18,344 nucleotides of DNA, from assembly GCA_965602225.1 (NCBI GenBank), contig CBFCYE010000042.1, positions 1 through 18,344 of the forward strand, given 5' to 3'. The notes under the pieces were generated by a model. That model was not told the DNA's origin, ran no database searches, and saw only the letters and a list, made by a program, of their open reading frames with translations. Shown here piece by piece: positions 13,701 through 18,344 of this stretch. How positions within the stretch are numbered: the stretch's first letter is position 1; the number at the start of each line of letters is the position of its first letter. A program made the position numbers and the translations under genes. The stretch comes from Tenderia sp965602225 (lineage in GTDB: Bacteria > Pseudomonadota > Gammaproteobacteria > Tenderiales > Tenderiaceae).

Positions 13701-14519
13701 ATGAGTCTGATATTTGATCGGCCCATGGTGATGGGGATTCTCAATGTAACGCCGGACTCCTTTTCTGATGGTGGGCGTTTTAATGAGTCTGATTTGGCTT
13801 TGGCGCATGTTGAGCAGATGGTCAAAGAGGGGGTCGATATCATTGATATTGGCGGTGAGTCTACTCGCCCTGGAGCGGCGTCTGTTAGTGAGCAGGATGA
13901 GGTGGGGCGGGTTGTGCCACTGGTTGAGGCTATTCGCGCTAGATTTGATGTTCCAATCTCGGTGGATACCAGTAAGCCGGCTGTTATGCGAGCGGCGGTG
14001 GATGCTGGTGCGAATATGTTGAATGATGTGCGAGCCTTGCGCGAGGATGGCGCGTTAGAGGCGGCAGCCGAGCTTGGTGTGCCGGTTTGTCTAATGCATA
14101 TGCTGGGTGAGCCGCGTAGCATGCAGCGAGATCCGCAGTATGATGATGTGGTTGAGGATGTTTTGCAGTTTTTGGCCGATCGAGTAAACGTCTGCCAGGC
14201 TGCTGGGATCGCCAGGGATAAGTTGTTGGTTGACCCCGGTTTTGGTTTTGGTAAGAATTTGACGCATAATCTCACCTTGTTAAGGGGGTTGGATCGTTTT
14301 AAGTTGCTGGGGTTGCCGGTGTTGGTGGGTCTTTCACGCAAGAGCATGATTGGCGCTGTGCTGGATAAGCCGGTTGATGAGCGTCTGTATGGCAGTCTTG
14401 CGGCAGCCAGCCTAGCTTTGTGGCAAGGGGCGAGTGTTATCCGGGTGCATGATGTTGCTGCGACAAAGGAGGTTTTGATGCTTTGTCAGGCTGTTATGGA
14501 TGTGGGTTTAGGGGATTAG
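13701..14519 (+). CDS. folP: Dihydropteroate synthase
   Basis: FolP condenses para-aminobenzoate with 6-hydroxymethyl-dihydropterin diphosphate to make dihydropteroate, a step of folate synthesis and the sulfonamide target. The 272-residue TIM barrel (E. coli 282) shows MGILNVTPDSFSDGG (from residue 11), DIGGESTRPGA (about 49-59), ISVDTSKP, the pterin-site DPGFGFGK (about 178-185), SRKS (212-215) and VIRVHDV near the end. The loop residues Phe of PDSFSDGG and Pro of TRPG, often changed in resistant alleles, are the usual ones. The start ATG 13701 has AAGAAG at 13688-13693, 7 nt upstream. Upstream in-frame codons run through the terminator and are not coding. glmM follows after 17 bp, the usual partner. 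Confidence 0.97.
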   Translation: MSLIFDRPMVMGILNVTPDSFSDGGRFNESDLALAHVEQMVKEGVDIIDIGGESTRPGAASVSEQDEVGRVVPLVEAIRARFDVPISVDTSKPAVMRAAVDAGANMLNDVRALREDGALEAAAELGVPVCLMHMLGEPRSMQRDPQYDDVVEDVLQFLADRVNVCQAAGIARDKLLVDPGFGFGKNLTHNLTLLRGLDRFKLLGLPVLVGLSRKSMIGAVLDKPVDERLYGSLAAASLALWQGASVIRVHDVAATKEVLMLCQAVMDVGLGD

Positions 14520-14536
14520 GATTTAGGGTGGTTGTA

Positions 14537-15910
14537 ATGGCAGGTGAACGTAAATATTTTGGCACTGACGGTATCCGCGGCAAGGTGGGGCAGTATCCCA
14601 TAACGCCAGATTTCATTATGAAACTGGGTTGGGCTGCGGGTCGTGTTCTGGCCAAATCTGATGGTGCGCAAAGCAAGATCTTGATTGGCAAAGATACCCG
14701 TATCTCTGGCTATATGTTCGAATCGGCGCTTGAGGCTGGTTTGTCGGCCGCTGGTGTGGATATCAAATTGCTGGGGCCGATGCCAACGCCAGGGGTCGCT
14801 TATTTAACGCGTACCCTCAGAGCTGATGCTGGAATAGTTATTAGTGCTTCACATAATCCTTATTACGATAATGGCATCAAGTTTTTTTCATCAGCTGGGC
14901 AAAAGTTGGCTGATGACGTTGAGCTGGCGATTGAGGCAGAGCTGGATAAACCGATGGAGATCGTCGCGCCGAATGCGTTAGGCAAGGCAGGGCGTGTGAG
15001 TGATGCTGTTGGTCGTTATATTGAGTTTTGTAAGAGCACCATCCCATCTCGTCTCTCTTTTGGTGGCTTAAAAGTGGTGGTGGATTGTGCTCACGGCGCA
15101 ACCTATGACATTGCACCAAAGGTATTTGCTGAGCTGGGTGCTGAGGTGATTAGTCTGGGTGTCGCGCCTGATGGTTTGAATATCAATGAGGCCTGTGGCT
15201 CAACAGAACCGCAAGCCATGAGGCAGGCCGTTTTGGATTACGGTGCTGATCTTGGCGTTGCTTTGGACGGTGATGGTGATCGTTTGATTATGGTGGATCA
15301 CAAAGGTGAGGTGATTGATGGTGATGAGATCCTCTATGTTATCGCTTGTGCCGGTTTTGGTTCAGATCATTTTGGCAAAGGAGTTGTTGGCACTTTGATG
15401 AGTAACCTTGGCTTGGAGCATGCCTTGGCAGCGAAGGGGATTGAGCTGCATCGCGCCCAAGTAGGCGATCGTTATGTCATGGAGGTGCTGCAACAGCAGG
15501 GCCTGAGCCTTGGTGGCGAGTCATCTGGACATATAATTTGCCTGGAACAAACCACAACCGGAGACGGAATAGTTTCAGCGTTGCAAGTCTTGGCAGCTAT
15601 GGTTATACAAGGGGTAAGCCTGTTTGATCTGAAATCAGGTATGACAAAATATCCGCAAACTATGATTAATGTCCGCACTGAACAAAGGTTTGATTTTAAG
15701 GGCTCGCAAGCAGTTATGGATGCTCAAAAGGAAGTGGAGCAGCAGCTTAGTGGTCGTGGTCGGGTATTGTTGCGCGCCTCGGGAACAGAGCCTTTGATCA
15801 GGGTGATGGTTGAGGGGCAGGATGCGGCAGAGGTGAATAAATGTGCTGAATATCTAGCTCAAAAAGTTGAGGCCGCCTACCAGAGTTGTAGTGCTGGCGG
15901 CGAGCTATAA
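14537..15910 (+). CDS. glmM: Phosphoglucosamine mutase
   Basis: GlmM converts glucosamine-6-phosphate to glucosamine-1-phosphate, feeding UDP-GlcNAc for peptidoglycan and lipopolysaccharide. The 457-residue protein (E. coli 445) begins with KYFGTDGIRG. It contains the phosphoserine loop ISASHNPYYDNG (Ser105, equivalent to E. coli Ser102), the metal site DGDGDR (Asp244, Asp246, Asp248), the sugar-binding GGESSGH and the phosphate-binding RASGTEPLIRVMVE. The start is ATG 14537 with AGGG at 14525-14528; the longer reading frame from 14483 would overlap folP and add an unconserved segment. It is likely cotranscribed with folP. The 101-bp gap to tpiA contains no terminator. Confidence 0.98.
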   Translation: MAGERKYFGTDGIRGKVGQYPITPDFIMKLGWAAGRVLAKSDGAQSKILIGKDTRISGYMFESALEAGLSAAGVDIKLLGPMPTPGVAYLTRTLRADAGIVISASHNPYYDNGIKFFSSAGQKLADDVELAIEAELDKPMEIVAPNALGKAGRVSDAVGRYIEFCKSTIPSRLSFGGLKVVVDCAHGATYDIAPKVFAELGAEVISLGVAPDGLNINEACGSTEPQAMRQAVLDYGADLGVALDGDGDRLIMVDHKGEVIDGDEILYVIACAGFGSDHFGKGVVGTLMSNLGLEHALAAKGIELHRAQVGDRYVMEVLQQQGLSLGGESSGHIICLEQTTTGDGIVSALQVLAAMVIQGVSLFDLKSGMTKYPQTMINVRTEQRFDFKGSQAVMDAQKEVEQQLSGRGRVLLRASGTEPLIRVMVEGQDAAEVNKCAEYLAQKVEAAYQSCSAGGEL

Positions 15911-16011
15911 TAGGGCTGTTTAGTGTCTCCAAGTGCCTCAAAATATTTGATTTATCCTGTCGGTATCTGTAAGCTTGGCCTACTTTTTTCACCGCCCAGA
16001 AGAGATGTGTA

Positions 16012-16767
16012 ATGCGTAAGCCGTTAGTTGCTGGAAACTGGAAAATGAATGGTTCCAGAGAGAGTGCCAAGAGTCTGGTTGCCGGAATTAAAGAGGGTCT
16101 GGGAGTTGATGCGACTGCTGAAGTCGTTATCTGTCCGCCCTTTGTTTATCTCTCAGAAGTGGGATCATTACTTGCGAGCAGTGGTGTTAGCCTGGGTGCG
16201 CAGAATGTTTCTCAGTGTGCTGGTGGTGCATATACGGGTGAGATTTCAACTAGCATGTTGTTGGATGTGGGTTGTAAGTATGTGATTTTAGGTCATTCAG
16301 AGCGTCGTGCAATGTATGGCGAAGCCGATGTGCTAGTGGCTGATAAGGTGATTGCTGCCAATGCTGCTGGCCTAAAGCCAATTCTTTGTGTTGGTGAATT
16401 GCTGGAAGAGCGTGAGTCAGGCAAAACCGAAGCTGTGGTGGCGCGCCAGTTGGATGTGTTGCTGGATAGTGCTGAAGGTTTGGCTGCGTTGCAAAATGCT
16501 GTGATTGCCTATGAGCCAGTTTGGGCGATAGGCACCGGGATGACGGCTACACCAGAACAGGCTCAGGATGTTCATGCGTTTATAAGACAGCGTGTTGCAG
16601 CAAAAGATGCGGCCTTGGCGCAGAAGGTTCAGATACTTTATGGCGGTAGTGTTAAAGGTAATAATGCTGTTGAGTTGTTTGCCAAGGCTGATATAGATGG
16701 TGGCCTTATCGGCGGTGCATCTCTTCAGGTTGAAGAATTTTTGGCTATATGTCAGGCCGCGCGATAG
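16012..16767 (+). CDS. tpiA: Triosephosphate isomerase
   Basis: TpiA interconverts dihydroxyacetone phosphate and glyceraldehyde-3-phosphate in glycolysis and gluconeogenesis. The 251-residue TIM barrel has AGNWKMNG (Asn9, Lys11), the electrophile His95 in ILGHSERR, the catalytic base Glu168 in AYEPVWAIGTG, and the phosphate-binding LYGGSVKGNN. The start ATG 16012 follows AGAAGAG (ending 16004). Its place between glmM and secG is common outside the enterics. No strong promoter is seen in the preceding 101 bp. secG follows 31 bp downstream. Confidence 0.98.
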   Translation: MRKPLVAGNWKMNGSRESAKSLVAGIKEGLGVDATAEVVICPPFVYLSEVGSLLASSGVSLGAQNVSQCAGGAYTGEISTSMLLDVGCKYVILGHSERRAMYGEADVLVADKVIAANAAGLKPILCVGELLEERESGKTEAVVARQLDVLLDSAEGLAALQNAVIAYEPVWAIGTGMTATPEQAQDVHAFIRQRVAAKDAALAQKVQILYGGSVKGNNAVELFAKADIDGGLIGGASLQVEEFLAICQAAR

Positions 16768-16798
16768 GCGTGCCTGATAGTAATGAGGTAAAGAAGTA

Positions 16799-17140
16799 AT
16801 GCTTACAGTGTTGACGGTAGTTCATGTCTTGCTGACTATTTCACTGATTGGTCTGGTGTTGATTCAGCGTGGCAAAGGCGCCGATATGGGGGCTGCATTT
16901 GGTAGTGGTGCCTCAAATACAATGTTTGGCAGTCAGGGGGCCGCATCGTTCTTGACGCGCACAACAGGCGTAATTGCAACGCTGTTCTTTGTTACCAGCT
17001 TGAGCCTGGCTTATATGGGCGGACAGCGGACTGAGCGTGTGAGTGTGACCGAGGTTGGTCAGGTTGAATCTGTACCCGCGGCGACTGACTCCTCAGCTGT
17101 GATTAATGAAAAACCAGATTTGCCTGTTTTGCCAGAGTAA
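16799..17140 (+). CDS. secG: SecG, protein-export translocase subunit
   Basis: SecG is the small non-essential subunit of the SecYEG channel that improves SecA-driven export. The 113-residue product has two membrane helices (about 2-21 and 52-72) joined by the conserved cytoplasmic loop LIQRGKGADMGAAFGSGASNTMFGS. A variable hydrophilic tail follows. The start ATG 16799 has GAGGT at 16785-16789, 9 nt upstream. It is the last protein gene before tRNA-Leu, which starts 26 bp after its stop, with no terminator between. The tRNA is therefore probably processed from a tpiA-secG-tRNA transcript. Confidence 0.96.
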   Translation: MLTVLTVVHVLLTISLIGLVLIQRGKGADMGAAFGSGASNTMFGSQGAASFLTRTTGVIATLFFVTSLSLAYMGGQRTERVSVTEVGQVESVPAATDSSAVINEKPDLPVLPE

Positions 17141-17166
17141 AGTTTTAAACGAGTTCACAAAATATT

Positions 17167-17251
17167 GCCGATGTGGTGAAATTGGTAGACACGCTATCTT
17201 GAGGGGGTAGTGGCGTAAGCTGTGCCGGTTCGAGTCCGGCCATCGGCACCA
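17167..17251 (+). tRNA. leuU: tRNA-Leu, anticodon GAG
   Basis: The 85-nt gene folds as a class II tRNA. The acceptor stem is GCCGATG (17167-17173) with CATCGGC (17241-17247). The anticodon stem CTATC/GGTAG encloses loop TTGAGGG, with anticodon GAG at 17201-17203. A long variable arm spans 17211-17223. The T arm is GCCGG TTCGAGT CCGGC (17224-17240). The discriminator is A, and CCA is encoded at 17249-17251. It reads CUC and CUU leucine codons. E. coli leuU is the same isoacceptor, also downstream of secG, so the symbol is by homology and position. Confidence 0.97.
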
Positions 17252-17391
17252 ACAATAGATAAAAGTGAGTTAATGCCTGGAAGTGGAATGATAATAAAAA
17301 AAGTTGAGCAAAGTGTTGTTTTTGTTAGGTTTGTATTGCTTTGTTGGTTCTAACTGCATGAATATAACGGGTATTTAGGGCGAGTCTTTGG

Positions 17392-17421
17392 TTGACAATA
17401 AACAAAAAACTAGCCTAGACT
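17392..17421 (+). promoter_or_regulatory. Predicted promoter of the nuo operon
   Basis: A perfect -35 TTGACA (17392-17397) is followed after 18 bp by TAGACT (17416-17421, four of six -10 bases), with a start near 17428. It is the only good promoter in the 276-bp spacer between tRNA-Leu and nuoA. Three CTAG tetramers at 17410, 17415 and 17420 overlap the -10, and an inverted repeat GTAAT/ATTAC (17434-17446) lies just downstream. Confidence 0.55.
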
Positions 17422-17470
17422 AGCTGTATTGCAGTAATAAAATTACAATAATAATGTGGTTCGAGGGAAT

Positions 17471-17493
17471 TGAGGCTTAAACACCTCATTTTT
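17471..17493 (+). terminator. Attenuator-like hairpin in the nuo leader
   Basis: TGAGG (17471-17475) pairs with CCTCA (17484-17488) across an 8-nt loop and is followed by five Ts (17489-17493). The stem is only 5 bp, so termination would be weak. It lies between the predicted nuo promoter and nuoA. It may be a leader element, or a late terminator for transcripts entering from tRNA-Leu. Confidence 0.4.
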
Positions 17494-17527
17494 ATAAAAA
17501 GGGCTGGTTAGGGATAGTCTCCATATC

Positions 17528-17884
17528 ATGCTAGAAAATTACTTACCGATTCTAGTTTTTATTATCTTGGGTGTGCTGTTTGGCGTAGGGCCAATCATCG
17601 CCGGATTTGTGCTGGCACCGCACCGTCCTGATAGTGAAAAACTCTCTCCGTACGAATGTGGCTTTGAGGCGTTTGAAGATTCGCGCATGAAGTTTGACGT
17701 GCGTTATTACCTCGTCGCTATTCTATTTATCATTTTTGACTTGGAGATTGCGTTTCTGTTTCCCTGGGCTGTTGTGCTGAAGGAAATTGGAATGTTTGGT
17801 TTTGTCGCCATGATCATCTTCCTTGGGATTTTGGTGGTTGGCTTTATCTACGAATGGATAAAGGGAGCGCTGGAATGGGAATAG
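17528..17884 (+). CDS. nuoA: NADH-quinone oxidoreductase subunit A
   Basis: NuoA is a membrane-arm subunit of respiratory complex I near the quinone site. The 118-residue protein has three membrane helices (about 6-30, 60-83, 88-110) and the conserved loop KLSPYECGFEAFEDSRMKFDVRYY between the first two, followed by the family segment ILFIIFDLEIAFLFPW. The start is ATG 17528; the purine-rich AGGGA at 17510-17514 is about 13 nt away, so initiation signals are weak. It overlaps nuoB by 10 bp. It begins an expected nuoA-N operon continuing past the window. Confidence 0.97.
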   Translation: MLENYLPILVFIILGVLFGVGPIIAGFVLAPHRPDSEKLSPYECGFEAFEDSRMKFDVRYYLVAILFIIFDLEIAFLFPWAVVLKEIGMFGFVAMIIFLGILVVGFIYEWIKGALEWE

Positions 17885-18344
17885 AAGGCATTCTCGAGAA
17901 GGGTGTAGTTACCACTACGGCCGACAAACTCATTAACTGGGCGCGTACCGGCTCACTATGGCCAATGACCTTTGGTCTGGCTTGTTGTGCAGTTGAGATG
18001 ATGCATGCTGGTGCAGCGCGTTACGATCTGGATCGTTTTGGTGTTGTGTTTCGCCCTAGTCCGCGTCAGTCTGATGTGATGATCGTGGCAGGAACGCTGG
18101 TAAATAAGATGGCACCAGCGTTGCGAAAAGTTTATGACCAGATGTCTGAACCACGCTGGGTGATCTCGATGGGTTCTTGCGCCAATGGCGGTGGCTACTA
18201 TCACTATTCTTATGCTGTTGTGCGTGGTTGTGATCGAATTGTTCCAGTGGATATTTATGTGCCTGGCTGTCCTCCGACAGCAGAGGCCTTGCTCTACGGC
18301 ATAATTCAGCTGCAGAACAAGATTAAGCGTACCAACACTATTGC
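17875..18344 (+). CDS. nuoB: NADH-quinone oxidoreductase subunit B (partial, 3' end outside window)
   Basis: NuoB carries cluster N2, the last 4Fe-4S centre passing electrons to quinone in complex I. Reading from ATG 17875 gives 156 complete codons with no stop before the window edge: MGIEGILEKGVVTTTADKLI and onward. The four N2 cysteines are visible: the tandem pair Cys37-Cys38 (FGLACCAVEMM), Cys102 (MGSCANGGGYYH) and Cys132 (YVPGCPPTAEALL). GGGAG at 17863-17867 is 7 nt upstream of the start. The ATG overlaps the end of nuoA by 10 bp in another frame, implying translational coupling. Confidence 0.97.
   Translation, partial: MGIEGILEKGVVTTTADKLINWARTGSLWPMTFGLACCAVEMMHAGAARYDLDRFGVVFRPSPRQSDVMIVAGTLVNKMAPALRKVYDQMSEPRWVISMGSCANGGGYYHYSYAVVRGCDRIVPVDIYVPGCPPTAEALLYGIIQLQNKIKRTNTI

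Noticed and set aside
14483..14536. Extended glmM reading frame overlapping folP
   Set aside because: The family starts at KYFGTDGIRG shortly after ATG 14537; the extra residues are unconserved and overlap the folP 3' end.
15911..16011. Possible promoter in the glmM-tpiA gap (TTGATT, 17 bp, TAAGCT)
   Set aside because: The -10 matches only three of six consensus positions; not strong enough to report.
17167..17251. tRNA-Leu as an integration site
   Set aside because: No integrase gene, no repeated copy of the tRNA 3' end within the window, and the downstream genes are core nuo genes.
1..18344. Search for a novel defence, mobile or biosynthetic system
   Set aside because: Nearly every gene is a recognised housekeeping gene in a conserved order; no repeats, integrases, transposases, CRISPR or toxin-antitoxin pairs were seen. 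Only regulatory regions and two small membrane proteins remain of uncertain function.

Overview
This window is a core-genome segment of a gammaproteobacterium. The evidence is the gene order grpE-dnaK-dnaJ, dapB-carA-carB, greA, yhbY, rlmE-ftsH, folP-glmM-tpiA-secG, tRNA-Leu(GAG), nuoA-nuoB and the close resemblance of the proteins to their E. coli and pseudomonad counterparts. Base composition looks moderate and even throughout. Complex I genes (nuo) directly after secG and tRNA-Leu differ from the E. coli arrangement, so I favour a non-enteric gammaproteobacterium. I cannot name the genus. All genes but yhbY are on the + strand. I see no mobile element, CRISPR array, prophage, toxin-antitoxin or defence gene.

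Layout. Positions 1-3986 hold the DnaK chaperone machine (grpE, dnaK, dnaJ), with a consensus sigma-32 heat-shock promoter between grpE and dnaK and two terminator-like hairpins without T tracts between dnaK and dnaJ. Positions 4025-9407 hold dapB (lysine/diaminopimelate) and carA-carB (carbamoyl phosphate for arginine and pyrimidines). The dapB-carA spacer is the richest regulatory stretch: a good sigma-70 promoter, a GATTTTG predicted initially transcribed sequence, a palindrome over the -10/+1 region, and a strong intrinsic terminator placed between that promoter and the carA TTG start. Positions 9404-11586 hold greA, a DUF4149-like membrane protein, inverted yhbY, an unrecognised small two-helix membrane protein and rlmE. 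Positions 11678-17140 hold ftsH, a terminator, then folP, glmM, tpiA and secG. The end holds tRNA-Leu(GAG), a promoter-bearing spacer of 276 bp, nuoA and a nuoB cut by the window edge.

How the genes fit together. DnaK, DnaJ and GrpE fold proteins and in E. coli also hand sigma-32 to FtsH for degradation, so most of that feedback loop is encoded here, next to a sigma-32-type promoter. RlmE, YhbY and GreA serve ribosome maturation and transcription. DapB and GlmM supply peptidoglycan precursors, FolP supplies folate, CarAB supplies carbamoyl phosphate, SecG and FtsH act at the inner membrane, and NuoA/NuoB begin respiratory complex I.

I did not find a new multi-gene system. The observations most worth checking are regulatory: the apparent attenuator and possible UTP-sensing start of carA, the hairpins between dnaK and dnaJ, and the nuo leader.
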